Notes: generated by a model from the letters alone, not told the origin. A DNA stretch of 64,000 nt from Flavobacteriaceae bacterium (GCA_025800395.1 JAOXRU010000012.1:62001-126000), one strand, 5' to 3'. Shown: positions 1-8,351, counted from the first letter of the stretch. A program made the numbers and translations.

Positions 1-333
1 AAACGCCGATTGCGATTCTCGGTTGGGTAAATAAAGTTAATAAGAATGTTATTGACATCATAAATTTACGCTTCCCTTCTACAAGCGGTTCTATTCTTGT
101 ATGAAGGCGGGTAAAATTAGTAAAATTCTATGAATTAAATCCCCTCTAAAACCTTATACTAAGGAATATTCGCTTGTTTGGAAGCGTTATAAATAATGGT
201 GTTCCTAGTGGGTAGGGTTGCAAATTATCAAAGTTGTAATTACAGCTGTAATTTTTGAAAAGGAGATAATTTGTAGAGATGTTTTTTGTTGAATTGATAA
301 AAACTGAAAAGCGTTTACTGGCTCTTAAAGTTA
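1..333. other. Gene-poor left edge with a short palindrome
   Basis: No convincing gene lies here. A frame open from base 1 closes at TAA 28-30 and could be the last nine codons of a plus-strand gene outside the window, but that is too little to call. A perfect 16-nt palindrome, AATTACAGCTGTAATT, sits at 238-253. It lies about 80 bp beyond the stop codon of the neighbouring minus-strand sulfurtransferase and could be an operator for something to the left or chance in AT-rich DNA. Confidence 0.5.
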
Positions 334-1143
334 TTATTCAGGAAATAAGGTTGCCCATTCGGTCCATGAACCGTCGTATATTTTCATGTTTTTGAAGCCT
401 ATGCTCGCTGCGGCGGCGTATAGCACACAAGCGGTAACTCCAGAACCGCAGCTACACCAGATTTCTTTGTCTTCATAGGGTTCGAATATAGCATATAGTT
501 GGTTTTGTGGTAGGATGCGCCCGTTTTCTCGTAGGAGACTGGAATAAGGGATGTTGAAGGAGTTAGGAATATGGCCACTGCGCAATCCTTCTCGGGGTTC
601 GGCTACTCTGGCATGAAAACGATCGGCCGAACGGGCATCCAATATCGCAATATTGGGGTCCTCTATGGCGGCCTCTAGTTGCTTGCAATCTACCAGTGCA
701 TCGGGAACACGGTTTACGGTATAATTGCTTCTTTCGAACTTCATAGGGATGTCTCGCAATTCCCAATCGCCCCGTTCGGATCGGAAGTAGTACAAGCCCC
801 CATCTAGTATATAGCATTGTTCGTGGCCAAATTGTTTGAAAAGAAACCATATGCGGGCAGCACTATACAATCCTTTGTCGTCGTATATGACCACGGTTTG
901 TTCTTTGCGTATGCCCAAGTTGCGTACCGTCTCCTCAAAGCGCTCCGCACTGGGAAATGTATTGGGAAATCGCCCCTCGGGATCAGAAAAGGCTTTGAAA
1001 TCCACCAAAGTGGCGCCTACAATTTTTCTGGCTGTAAGCATACTCTCCTCAGTGACTACCTTCGGAATACTGGCGTCTAAGATTCTTACATTTTCATGGG
1101 AGGTATGGGCATTTACCCAAGCGGCTGATACAAATACATGCAT
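334..1143 (-). CDS. 3-mercaptopyruvate/thiosulfate sulfurtransferase (two-domain rhodanese)
   Basis: 269 residues, the usual size for a tandem rhodanese of the SseA/TST family. These enzymes move a sulfane sulfur from 3-mercaptopyruvate or thiosulfate to a thiol or cyanide acceptor in the cytoplasm. The N-terminal inactive rhodanese domain covers about residues 1-130 and the catalytic domain about 150-269. The active-site loop reads CSCGSGVTA; Cys232, the first residue of CGSGVT, is the expected persulfide carrier, and that loop form favours mercaptopyruvate sulfurtransferase over thiosulfate rhodanese. The C-terminal DGSWTEWA motif is also typical. The gene stands alone, and the start is the first in-frame ATG. 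Family assignment is secure; substrate preference is inferred from the loop. Confidence 0.9.
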   Translation of the reverse strand: MHVFVSAAWVNAHTSHENVRILDASIPKVVTEESMLTARKIVGATLVDFKAFSDPEGRFPNTFPSAERFEETVRNLGIRKEQTVVIYDDKGLYSAARIWFLFKQFGHEQCYILDGGLYYFRSERGDWELRDIPMKFERSNYTVNRVPDALVDCKQLEAAIEDPNIAILDARSADRFHARVAEPREGLRSGHIPNSFNIPYSSLLRENGRILPQNQLYAIFEPYEDKEIWCSCGSGVTACVLYAAAASIGFKNMKIYDGSWTEWATLFPE

Positions 1144-1200
1144 TTTTCTATTTTTTTAATTAAACAATTTCTTACCACTATTTACGATATGGGAGCTATC

Positions 1201-1274
1201 GTTGTTGCTTGCAACATTGCAGTTGCATTGCCAGCATTGCCATTGCATTGCCATCGGAAGGATATATCCTTCCG
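1201..1274. repeat. REP-like palindromic repeat left of the RAYT gene
   Basis: The stretch carries several TTGCATTGCCA/CATTGCCATTGC-like units and then a perfect 20-nt palindrome, CGGAAGGATATATCCTTCCG, at 1255-1274. A degenerate copy of the same arrangement (TTGGCATTGCCATTGCC followed by AGGATATGTCCTTCCG) lies just past the transposase gene at 2084-2122. Repeats of this kind on both sides of a RAYT gene are what REP/REPtron loci look like. The link is inferred from position and shared sequence. Confidence 0.6.
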
Positions 1275-1285
1275 TTAGCGATGTT

Positions 1286-1431
1286 GTTTCGCTTTTCGCT
1301 TTTCGCTTTCGCTTTTCGCTTTCGCTTTTCGCTTTCGCTTTTCGCTTTCGCTTTTCGCTTTGGCTTTCGTTTTTCGCTTTTCGCTTTGGCTTTCGTTTTT
1401 CGCTTTTCGCTTTTCGCTTTGGCTTTCGTTT
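1286..1431. repeat. TTTTCGC/TTTCGC tandem low-complexity array
   Basis: About 145 bp are built almost wholly from TTTTCGC and TTTCGC heptamer and hexamer units. In the right half a longer unit containing CGCTTTGGCTTTCG recurs three times. Several frames are open across it on both strands only because the unit lacks stop codons, giving Lys/Arg/Ser/Glu-rich or Phe/Ala/Arg-rich strings that are not credible proteins. It lies between the REP-like palindrome and the RAYT gene. The rest of 1144-1586 shows no gene. Confidence 0.85.
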
Positions 1432-1586
1432 AAACAAAATTAAAGAAATTTTATTAAGGAGGTTCGTCGAAATTAAACACGCGCTTACCGAAATAAAACG
1501 GTGTGTTTGTCGAATAAAAAACATAATAATGGTAGTTATCACTATGTTTATTAGGAGAAGTGCTATGATGAAAAAGAGAACAGCTT

Positions 1587-2069
1587 ATGAATCTAGGGTT
1601 GCGATTATCAAATTGGGACTATCGTTCGGCAGCCAGTTATTTTGTGAGTTTTAATACTAAGAAGCGGCGGCCTTATTTTGGTGCCATACATGATGGAAAA
1701 GTAGTATTGTCATCTGTAGGATGTATTGCAGATGTGCTTTGGCGCGTGCAGAAGCATCTACGGGATGATATTGTTCTAGGAACCTATATAGTAATGCCCG
1801 ATCATTTTCATGGCATTCTTCGAATAGAACATGATGAACTTTTGAAAGATAGTAGAGAAGAGAATCTGGGAACAAACCGATTTCAAAATCCAGGGAAACG
1901 TTCCCTATCCAGTATTATAGGTACGTATAAAGCGGCAGTAAGTCGGGAATCCCATCGCTTGGGTTTTGAAATGGCTTGGCAAATAGGCTTTCATTCCAAT
2001 ATTATTCCAGATGCAGCGTCAGAAGTGCGTATTAGAAATTATATAATTAATAATCCGAATAAAGTTTAG
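1587..2069 (+). CDS. REP-associated tyrosine transposase (RAYT, TnpA_REP/Y1 family)
   Basis: 160 residues of the Y1/HUH single-strand transposase family that acts on REP palindromes. The N-terminal NWDYRSAASYFVSFNT strand is typical of RAYTs. The HUH motif is present as VMPDHFHGIL (His-Phe-His near residue 75), and the C-terminal signature is WQIGFHSNII...YIINNPNK. Where many relatives have a tyrosine (WQxxYYxHII) this protein has Phe-His, so the nucleophile may be lost or supplied from elsewhere; some relatives I recall also read FHDHII here. The protein ends right after NNP-K, shorter than many. REP-like repeats lie on both sides. An ATG upstream in another frame (1564) was not used. Mobility is doubtful. 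Confidence 0.8.
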   Translation: MNLGLRLSNWDYRSAASYFVSFNTKKRRPYFGAIHDGKVVLSSVGCIADVLWRVQKHLRDDIVLGTYIVMPDHFHGILRIEHDELLKDSREENLGTNRFQNPGKRSLSSIIGTYKAAVSRESHRLGFEMAWQIGFHSNIIPDAASEVRIRNYIINNPNKV

Positions 2070-2070
2070 T

Positions 2071-2124
2071 AGCAAGCTGTTGCTTGGCATTGCCATTGCC
2101 AACAGTAGGATATGTCCTTCCGAA
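2071..2124. repeat. REP-like repeat right of the RAYT gene
   Basis: Immediately after the transposase stop codon, GCTTGGCATTGCCATTGCC is followed by AGGATATGTCCTTCCG at 2107-2122. Order and sequence match the left-flanking copy at 1201-1274, but the palindrome is imperfect. Together the two copies bracket the RAYT gene. Confidence 0.55.
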
Positions 2125-2134
2125 CAGAAGCGCT

Positions 2135-2911
2135 TTAATGCCCGTTGGAAAAGCAGTCCAATAGTCGCTGGCTGTACCAGCTGTAATGGGTGCCATCTAC
2201 CAAAAGTACTTTGGTGTGGGGGAACTGCGCTTGCAAGCGGACTACATCAGTTTCTTTAAAGGGGTAGGGTTCTGTAGATAGCAAGAGGTAGTCGGGTTGT
2301 ATGTTTTGTATTTCTGCTATACTGCTGATAGGATACCTTTTTTGCTGGAGGTAACTATTTGTAAATCCCTTGTGTTGCATCACACTGTGGATAAAGGTAT
2401 CTGCCCCTGCTACCATATAGGGATCTTTCCAGATGCAGTAGACTGCTGTTTTGCCTTGGTAGGCTGGAGCGTAATCTCGGAGCTGCTGCCGCAAGCTATC
2501 GGAGAGTGCTTTGGCTTTTTGTTGTACCCCCAACAAGAGACCCAAATCTTCCAATAAGGGATACATATCTTCTATCGCATTGGGATCGGATACGTATACT
2601 GGAGCAATCTGCTCTAGTTTGCTTACCATCTCTTGGGTGTTCTCTTCCTTGTTTGCCAAAATGATATTGGGTCGCAAGCTTGCAATTTTATCTATATGTA
2701 CTTGTTTGGTGCCGCCTACTATGGTTTTGGTTTTTCGCAAATAAGCAGGAGCGATGCAAAATTTGGTAATCCCCAAGATTTGATCCTCCAAGCCTAAGCC
2801 CACCAATAGTTCGCTTATACTTGGTACCAAAGAAACAATGCGCAATGGGAGTTGGGGTATGGGTACTATTCTGCCTAACGGATCTGTAAGTTGCTTTTTC
2901 ATCGCAAACAT
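2135..2911 (-). CDS. BtuF-like (cobalamin/Fe-siderophore) ABC substrate-binding protein
   Basis: 258 residues of the helical-backbone metal-receptor family (TroA/BtuF). The opening half contains the hallmark RIVSLVPSISELLVGLGL followed by ILANKEENTQEM..L, and the second lobe has YCIWKDPYMVAGADTFIHSV. These proteins bind vitamin B12 or ferric siderophores for an ABC importer. No signal peptide or lipobox is visible, so it may act in the cytoplasm or the true N-terminus may differ; leaderless versions occur in Bacteroidota. It is the last gene of a minus-strand run with prfA and pyrF, about 20 bp behind pyrF. ATG at 2902 is an equally plausible start. Ligand unknown; B12 would suit the B12-dependent mutase at 8.6 kb. 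Confidence 0.75.
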   Translation of the reverse strand: MFAMKKQLTDPLGRIVPIPQLPLRIVSLVPSISELLVGLGLEDQILGITKFCIAPAYLRKTKTIVGGTKQVHIDKIASLRPNIILANKEENTQEMVSKLEQIAPVYVSDPNAIEDMYPLLEDLGLLLGVQQKAKALSDSLRQQLRDYAPAYQGKTAVYCIWKDPYMVAGADTFIHSVMQHKGFTNSYLQQKRYPISSIAEIQNIQPDYLLLSTEPYPFKETDVVRLQAQFPHTKVLLVDGTHYSWYSQRLLDCFSNGH

Positions 2912-2930
2912 TTAAGCGCTGTTGCTTTGC

Positions 2931-3758
2931 TTAGCGCTGTGGTCTAGCTTTTAGCTGCTTTGCCATGTCGCTTTGTAGCTTTTCTGCTGCTGTGGCGGCT
3001 GCTTGGGCAAATTCGGTGTCTTGTCTGGCATAAATGATGCCTCTAGAGGAATTGATGAGCAATCCGACTTGGGCATTCATGCCGTATTTGCATACTTCGG
3101 TGAGGCTTCCGCCTTGGGCGCCTACGCCGGGTACAAGCAAAAAGCTATCGGGTATTACTTTTCGTATTTCAGTCAAATATTCTGCCTTGGTAGCGCCTAC
3201 TACATACATGAGCTGTTGGGCGTTTTCCCAGGTTCTAGATACTTCTAATACCTGCATATAGAGCGGCTTGCCGTCTACTTCTTTGGTTTGCAAATCAAAG
3301 GCGCCTTGGTTGGAGGTTAGGGCTAGTAATATGGTGTGTTTGTCTGTATAGGCTAAGAAAGGCTCCACCGAGTCTTTTCCCATATAGGGCGCCACGGTAA
3401 TGCTGTCGAAGCCCATATCGTCAAATACTGCCTTGGCATACATAGATGAGGTATTGCCTATATCGCCACGCTTGGCATCGGCTATGGTAAATACCTCTGG
3501 GTAATTCTTGTTGAGGTAGTCTATGGTTTTTTTTAAGGCTTGCCAGCCTGCAATGCCATAGGCTTCATAGAAAGCAGTATTGGGTTTGTAGGCTACAGCC
3601 AAATGATGGGTGGCATCTATGATGGCTTTGTTAAAAGCAAATATAGGGTCTTCTTCTGCTAGTAAATGCTCCGGAATTTTGTTTAAATCTACATCTAATC
3701 CGATGCATAAAAAGGATTGTTTGCGCTCTATCTCGGCTAGGAGTTTTTTGGTGTCCAT
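2931..3758 (-). CDS. pyrF: Orotidine 5'-phosphate decarboxylase
   Basis: 275 residues, matching the larger type-2 PyrF subfamily. It converts OMP to UMP, the last step of pyrimidine synthesis. The N-terminus [14 protein letters not shown] carries the first phosphate and substrate-binding strand. The catalytic Asp-x-Lys-x-x-Asp motif appears as DAKRGDIG, and [11 protein letters not shown] is the phosphate-binding loop. The start lies 6 bp after the prfA stop codon, so the two are co-transcribed. Another pyrimidine gene, pyrD, lies 20 kb away. Confidence 0.97.
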   Translation of the reverse strand: MDTKKLLAEIERKQSFLCIGLDVDLNKIPEHLLAEEDPIFAFNKAIIDATHHLAVAYKPNTAFYEAYGIAGWQALKKTIDYLNKNYPEVFTIADAKRGDIGNTSSMYAKAVFDDMGFDSITVAPYMGKDSVEPFLAYTDKHTILLALTSNQGAFDLQTKEVDGKPLYMQVLEVSRTWENAQQLMYVVGATKAEYLTEIRKVIPDSFLLVPGVGAQGGSLTEVCKYGMNAQVGLLINSSRGIIYARQDTEFAQAAATAAEKLQSDMAKQLKARPQR

Positions 3759-3764
3759 CTAGCT

Positions 3765-4841
3765 TTAGAAAATTTCGTTGGCTTCTTTTAGTTTCTCGGT
3801 ATTCTCGGCAAGCATCAGCTCGTCTATGATCTTCTGTATATCCCCGTTTACAATGTTTTGTAAATCATATAGGGTGAGTCCAATTCGGTGGTCGGTTACC
3901 CTTCCTTGCGGATAGTTATAGGTGCGTACCTTGGCAGAGCGGTCGCCACTGCTTACCATACTTTTTCGTTTGGCAGAATCGGCAGCCATTTTTTTCTCCA
4001 ATTCTCTTTCGTACAAACGAGAACGAAGTACCTTCTTGGCTTTCTCTAGGTTTTTGTGAGATGATTTTTGGTCTTGACAACTTACAATCATACCCGTAGG
4101 CTCATGGTGTAGTTTAATGGCGGAGTAGGTGGTGTTTACACTTTGTCCCCCTGGTCCGGTGGAGGTGGTACGCTCTATTCGTACTTCGCTCATATCGAGC
4201 TCTACATCAAATTCTTCTGCTTCTGGCAGTACAATTACTGTAGCGGCAGAAGTATGCACCCTTCCTTGGGTCTCGGTCTGTGGTACCCGCTGAACACGAT
4301 GTACCCCAGCTTCAAATTTTAGCGTGCCATATACATCTTCTCCATTTACCTCCATGATGATTTCCTTAAAACCACCGGAGGTGCCTTCGTTAAAATCCAT
4401 GATAGAGGTGTTCCAACCCTTGCTGTCGCAATATTTTTGATACATACGCTGCAAATCCCCTGCAAATATGCTGGCCTCGTCTCCTCCAGTTCCCGCGCGA
4501 ATCTCCATCACCACATTCTTGCCATCTTCCGGATCTTTTGGTATGAGTAAGTACTTTATTTCTTCCTCCAATGCGGGTAGCTGCTCCTTTGCTTCTTCCA
4601 ATTGCATCTTGGCCATTTCTACCATTTCCGCATCGCTACCATCGGCTATGATTTCTTCCGCCTCGGCTATGTTTTCGGTAAGGGTAATATAGGTGTCTCG
4701 CTTTTCTACAAGCTCTTTCAAATCCTTGTATTCCTTGGTAAGACCTACATATCTTTTCTGATCTGCAATCACATCCGGTTGGATAATGAGATCCGAGACC
4801 TCGTCAAAGCGTTGTTTTACAATGTTTAATTTATCTAACAT
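3765..4841 (-). CDS. prfA: Peptide chain release factor 1
   Basis: 358 residues. It reads UAA and UAG in the ribosomal A site and triggers peptide release. The GGQ loop is [12 protein letters not shown]. The tripeptide recognition site is PQT ([14 protein letters not shown]), the RF1 form rather than the SPF of RF2. The frame is open 23 codons further upstream, but [12 protein letters not shown] is the conserved family N-terminus, so the start is placed at 4841. It heads the operon with pyrF and the BtuF-like gene. Confidence 0.97.
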   Translation of the reverse strand: MLDKLNIVKQRFDEVSDLIIQPDVIADQKRYVGLTKEYKDLKELVEKRDTYITLTENIAEAEEIIADGSDAEMVEMAKMQLEEAKEQLPALEEEIKYLLIPKDPEDGKNVVMEIRAGTGGDEASIFAGDLQRMYQKYCDSKGWNTSIMDFNEGTSGGFKEIIMEVNGEDVYGTLKFEAGVHRVQRVPQTETQGRVHTSAATVIVLPEAEEFDVELDMSEVRIERTTSTGPGGQSVNTTYSAIKLHHEPTGMIVSCQDQKSSHKNLEKAKKVLRSRLYERELEKKMAADSAKRKSMVSSGDRSAKVRTYNYPQGRVTDHRIGLTLYDLQNIVNGDIQKIIDELMLAENTEKLKEANEIF

Positions 4842-5080
4842 AGATACAAATGAAATTAGTGCCAGCAAATTTACAAAATTTATCCATGTACCCATGGAGC
4901 AATTGTTCAATGTAGCAATTTATCAATGATCAATGTACCCCTTGTTGGGGTGGACTCATGTGTCCGCCCTTCCAATTTGAAGATCTCGCTACAGACAAGA
5001 CAGGTTTTGAAAATGTAGCAATGTGGTTTACCAATACGTTTAGACTGGTTTTAAATCTGTTGTCTCTAATGTGATTTTTA

Positions 5081-5226
5081 GGAGCTATTTCCCGCTATCC
5101 GCTGTATCTTTTTGGGCTTTGGTTTATGTTATAGGTTGCAGGTAGATGAGACTGACATGAGATCCTGCAAGATGCGCATAAAAAGAAAGCCCAAAAAGGA
5201 TGCCGCTACTATCGGGGCTAGGGCAT
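5081..5226. repeat. Composite interspersed repeat, copy 1
   Basis: The left part reads GGAGCTATTTCCCGCTATCC then GTATCTTTTTGGGCTTTGG. The right part reads AAAGCCCAAAAAGGATG, CCGCTACTATC (5203-5213), then GGGGCTAGGGC. TTTTTGGGCTTT and AAAGCCCAAAAA can pair across a variable middle segment. The same CCGCTACTATC, GCTAGGG/CCTAGCCC parts recur in the repeat at 62647-62812. This looks like a variable-core repeat family; the wider distribution is from memory of related genomes. Confidence 0.6.
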
Positions 5227-5268
5227 ACAACTATTTTGAAGATTTAAGCACGAATAAACTATAAAAAG

Positions 5269-5297
5269 AAAAACCGACGCTCTCAACATCGGTTTTT
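5269..5297. terminator. Bidirectional intrinsic-terminator-like hairpin
   Basis: A perfect 9-bp stem, AAAAACCGA (5269-5277) with TCGGTTTTT (5289-5297), encloses an 11-nt loop. A/T runs on both sides would let it work in either direction. No gene ends directly beside it; the nearest upstream minus-strand gene (DUF4197) stops about 360 bp away. Confidence 0.5.
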
Positions 5298-5655
5298 GAA
5301 AAACTAGCTAACTCAAATAATTTACTATATAATATGAAGTAATATCTTATGCAAAAGTATGCGGTCACTCTTGCTTGTATGTTACCAAACTATTAAATGC
5401 TAAATTAATAAATTTCATACACTTAATAGTGTGTATTCACAAAATAATAACGTTTTTGTCCCCTATAAATTGTTTAGTTCTTAAAAAATTAACAAAATGT
5501 CCTCGAAAAGCGAAATAATAAAGAAGGAGATTTACGTTTAAAAAAGGTTAATTGTGAAAGTAGCTATCGAGAAACCGTTAAAGTCTTGTTAAAAAATGTT
5601 TTGCAACTGGTTGTTTCTCCGTTAGAAGCCCATGTGATTCTAGTAGAGATAAACA

Positions 5656-6372
5656 TTATTTGTTGTCTTGAAGGGCAAACACCTGTCTTAACAGATTTGT
5701 GGTGCGGGCACCAACTTTGTTTCTGATTTCTTTTTCTTCCACAGCTATCATAGTGAATACCCCATCCAGGGCTTTATTGGTGACATATTGGGTAAGATCT
5801 GGATTTACTTGTTTGACAAAAGGTATGGTGTTGTATTTATGGATGAGGTTTTCCCATATAGCATCCGCCCCTACTTTGCCAAAAGAATTTTTGATAACGG
5901 GATGAAATTTGTTGTACAAAGGAGAAGTTGTGCGGGATTGGAGGTAAGTAGTTGCAGCATTATCTGCTCCCAGCAAAATATTTTTGGCATCGGCAAAGCT
6001 TATTCCACTCACAGCATCAATAAAAATGGGAGTGGCTTCTTTTACTGCATCTTCCGCAGCACGATTGAGGGCTTTTACTCCTTCGTCTGCTAGATTTCCC
6101 AAGCCTATTTTACGCAATCCGTCTTCTACTACCTTTAGCTCCTCCGGTATGGCAATTTTTACCAGAGCATTACCTAGAAAACCATCGGTTTGGGTAAGCT
6201 TGCTTACCTGTTTATCTATTCCAAATTGTAATGCTTGTTTTAATCCATCGCCGATTTGTGCTTCGGAGAGTACGCCACCGCCTTGGGGGAGTTGGTTTAC
6301 TACTTGTTGCAATTCGGCACAAGAACTTAGTACAAGACATAGCAAAATTGTAAGAATTTTAGATAGTTTCAT
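5656..6372 (-). CDS. DUF4197 domain lipoprotein
   Basis: 238 residues from the start MKLSKILTILL. A lipobox, LVLSSC, near residue 18 predicts a lipid-anchored envelope protein. The remainder matches DUF4197: LSEAQIGDGLKQALQFGI, then helices with KIAIPEELK, a DAKNILLGADNAATTYL segment, a FV-x-V-NPDLTQYVT region and a C-terminal GVFTMIAVEEKEIR. The function of the family is unknown. The frame is open 13 codons upstream to 6411, but that extension would destroy the signal peptide, so 6372 is preferred. It is divergent from the decayed lipoprotein-like segment that follows. Confidence 0.85.
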   Translation of the reverse strand: MKLSKILTILLCLVLSSCAELQQVVNQLPQGGGVLSEAQIGDGLKQALQFGIDKQVSKLTQTDGFLGNALVKIAIPEELKVVEDGLRKIGLGNLADEGVKALNRAAEDAVKEATPIFIDAVSGISFADAKNILLGADNAATTYLQSRTTSPLYNKFHPVIKNSFGKVGADAIWENLIHKYNTIPFVKQVNPDLTQYVTNKALDGVFTMIAVEEKEIRNKVGARTTNLLRQVFALQDNK

Positions 6373-6416
6373 TGCTTTATTTTTTTTATATATTGAACCG
6401 CAAAAGTACAATAAGT

Positions 6417-6752
6417 ATGTCTAATTTTTCTATATACCCAAAAATCTTCTTCCTGCTATTTGCCTTTGCATGGTTTGGATGCAACAAGCTGCTCAAGAGG
6501 AACCCGTTCCTCAAAAGAAAATCCTAGCAGCTGCTGCCCAAGTGCCTGGAGTCTGCATGCGTGTGCTTGGAGTGGCTTCAGATGCAGGGTATCTATAATT
6601 ACAATGTAATACCGTGTCCAATGTCTGAGGAGTGGCATCCGCTTATAACAGAAAAAGTAAAGTCGTTTGAAAACAGTGCGTTAGCGGATAAAAAGAACAT
6701 TTTTTCCGCTTTAATCACAGTAAAACAGCTTTGCGCGATTCCAACCGACTAA
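6417..6752 (+). pseudogene. Putative decayed small lipoprotein gene
   Basis: An ATG at 6417 opens a signal-peptide-like segment (IFFLLFAFAWFGC, a good lipobox) that stops after 36 codons. From about 6481 another frame continues with a plausible protein text (QQAAQEEPVPQKKILAAAAQ) to a stop near 6598, and a third frame then runs to 6752. This pattern suggests a lipoprotein gene broken by at least two frameshifts. No family was recognised, and chance open frames cannot be ruled out. The rest of 6753-6887 holds nothing recognisable. Confidence 0.3.
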
Positions 6753-6887
6753 AAGGATAGCATATCAAAACTTAAATTTTAATTTGCGAAGGAGGAGATG
6801 CGCCTAGAGCTTTAGGAGGCTGTAGAAGAAAAGTATGGTCTACAGCTAGGATGAAGATAGGCAAATACGATGCGGTTTTTTTGTAAG

Positions 6888-7148
6888 CTATTTCTTTTTG
6901 TATTTGAAGTGATTGGATAGTTTATACGCCCCCATGGCACTGCCAAAGGCTACAAAGCGCAAGGTAAATCCCAATAGGCTAAACTCTTTGTCGTGGGCGT
7001 ATTCGTAGCTGGTTAGTAGAAACGCAAAAAGAAATCCTACAGGTATGCATCCAGATAGGAAAACTATAGCATAGATTCGAAATTTGGCTAATAATTTGTG
7101 CCAATGGGTTTTGGTAGCATTTGTACTTGTGAGTTGGAAGTATTTCAT
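6888..7148 (-). CDS. Small membrane protein of unknown function
   Basis: 86 residues. A basic, polar N-terminus (to about residue 24) is followed by a hydrophobic segment, YAIVFLSGCIPVGFLFAFLL, and a second weaker one, LLGFTLRFVAFGSAMGAY, ending in a Lys-rich tail. The likely topology is two membrane spans with both ends inside. It stands alone, and no family was recognised. The coding potential rests on the clean hydrophobic pattern and the ATG. Confidence 0.5.
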   Translation of the reverse strand: MKYFQLTSTNATKTHWHKLLAKFRIYAIVFLSGCIPVGFLFAFLLTSYEYAHDKEFSLLGFTLRFVAFGSAMGAYKLSNHFKYKKK

Positions 7149-7655
7149 CGCTAACAGGTTTTTGGTTGCGGCTGGTTAGCTGTTACTTCAGTAGGTTTTA
7201 AGCAAGGAGTGTAAAGTTACGTCACAATTTCCACAAGAAGAAACATAGCGAGCCTAAAGTGGTGAATGCTTCTAAAAACTAAGGTGAAACCTCCTGTAAA
7301 TGTTGTGAAGTGCTGTAAAACAGTAAGAAATAAAGGGATTTAAAACTGGGAAAGGAGTTGTATGAGCTTACTGTATTTCGAAATTTCTGGGGTCACAGTA
7401 ACCATAAGCTAATATTTGGGTTCCAATACCCAAAAGACCAATTGCCACTGTAAGCATATGAGAAGTTGGTGTCTTTTTTAAAATTGTAGAAGTCTTCATT
7501 TCTACCTACGCCATTTTTATAAAACCCAATCTCGATATGCAATGCCGTTTCTAATATGTCATTCGGTTTTTATTCTGAAATATAAAGAAAAAAATAATCT
7601 ATTTCTTTTCTAGTAACTTCAAAAAATAACTGGTATAAAAAGACGGGACTCGTAT
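7149..7655. other. Intergenic region with an orphan coding fragment
   Basis: No intact gene. On the minus strand a frame from about 7570 down to TGA at 7393-7395 encodes some 58 residues that read like protein (GFYKNGVGRNEDFYNF and then YSGNWSFGYWNPN), but it has no ATG and follows a stop codon. It may be the 3' remnant of a lost gene. The rest shows nothing recognisable. Confidence 0.3.
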
Positions 7656-8351
7656 TTAAAAACTGTGATGCAAGCTTAATTGCATTTGATATTTGCTCCA
7701 ATTGTCGGTGGTTTGTTTCATAACACCAAGTTGCATTTTTAGTCCTTTTCTAAACATATAGCCCAGAGCTAAATAGGTACGGTTTCTATCAAATATTTCT
7801 ACTGTACGATCATCGCCAATTTGTCTTTCTCCGTTTATAAATAGTTCGTTGTACATAGAAAGATAAACAGTTTTTGCCTGAAAATCTGCGCTATTTAGCG
7901 GAATGTTCAAAAATAGATTGTACCGATAACGGGTTCTAAAGTCTTGGTTTTCCACAAAACGTTGTTCGTATCGAAATCGGTGGTTGGTGTAGAAACGACT
8001 TCCAAATTTAACGGGGAATAAGGCTTCTTGGTAGATTCTACTCTCTGTGGTGGTACTAGAAGATTCCCCAAAGGCACCTGTAGTAATATGTCCGTACCCT
8101 AAGGTGAGTTTTACTTTGGCAGTGCTTGGGCTATAGGTGATTCCTCCTCTAAGTAGCAATTGTTCTAAATCGCCTCCTAGATCCCAATTTCTAAACTGGA
8201 CATCTCCTTGTAGGCCCCATTTGCTTTCTTTGAAGTTGGTATTAAAAAAGTACATATACCAGGCACCCATTTGGTCCTCGTCGAATTGGGCATTACTTTT
8301 TTGAGGGAGTAAGAAGGCTAAAAATAAGATGCAGTAAACTGTTTTATTCAT
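7656..8351 (-). CDS. DUF2490 domain outer-membrane-like protein
   Basis: 231 residues starting MNKTVYCILFLAFLLPQ, with a signal peptide ending near SNAQ. The body has the DUF2490 pattern: GAWYMYFFNTNFKESKWGL, RYEQRF, alternating short beta strands rich in aromatic residues, and a final LSLHHSF ending in Phe as outer-membrane beta-barrel proteins do. The family role is unknown. The frame is open to 8465, but that part crosses a GC-rich hairpin and lacks the signal peptide start, so 8351 is chosen. Monocistronic, divergent from icmF. Confidence 0.85.
   Translation of the reverse strand: MNKTVYCILFLAFLLPQKSNAQFDEDQMGAWYMYFFNTNFKESKWGLQGDVQFRNWDLGGDLEQLLLRGGITYSPSTAKVKLTLGYGHITTGAFGESSSTTTESRIYQEALFPVKFGSRFYTNHRFRYEQRFVENQDFRTRYRYNLFLNIPLNSADFQAKTVYLSMYNELFINGERQIGDDRTVEIFDRNRTYLALGYMFRKGLKMQLGVMKQTTDNWSKYQMQLSLHHSF

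Larger units (their letters stand above)
4842..5655. other. Long intergenic region with composite repeat and hairpins
   Basis: No gene is supported in these 814 bp. Close to prfA there are CAAT-rich direct repeats (about 4905-4937) and two short hairpins (ACCCCTTGTTGGGGT and GGACTCATGTGTCC) near 4937-4968. A composite interspersed repeat occupies about 5081-5226 and a terminator-like hairpin lies at 5269-5297. From 5300 to 5655 the DNA is AT-rich with nothing recognisable. Confidence 0.6.

Noticed and set aside
1286-1431. Possible CRISPR array
   Set aside because: There are no unique spacers; the repeat units are 6-7 nt and contiguous, and no cas gene is nearby.
1156-1654. Open frames on both strands across the TTTTCGC array (up to 150 codons)
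   Set aside because: They are open only because the repeat unit has no stop codons; the products are monotonous Lys/Arg/Ser or Phe/Ala/Arg strings and conflict with each other.
5984-6424. 146-codon plus-strand frame opposite the DUF4197 lipoprotein
   Set aside because: It is antisense to a well-supported gene and has Ser/Pro/Thr-rich shadow composition.
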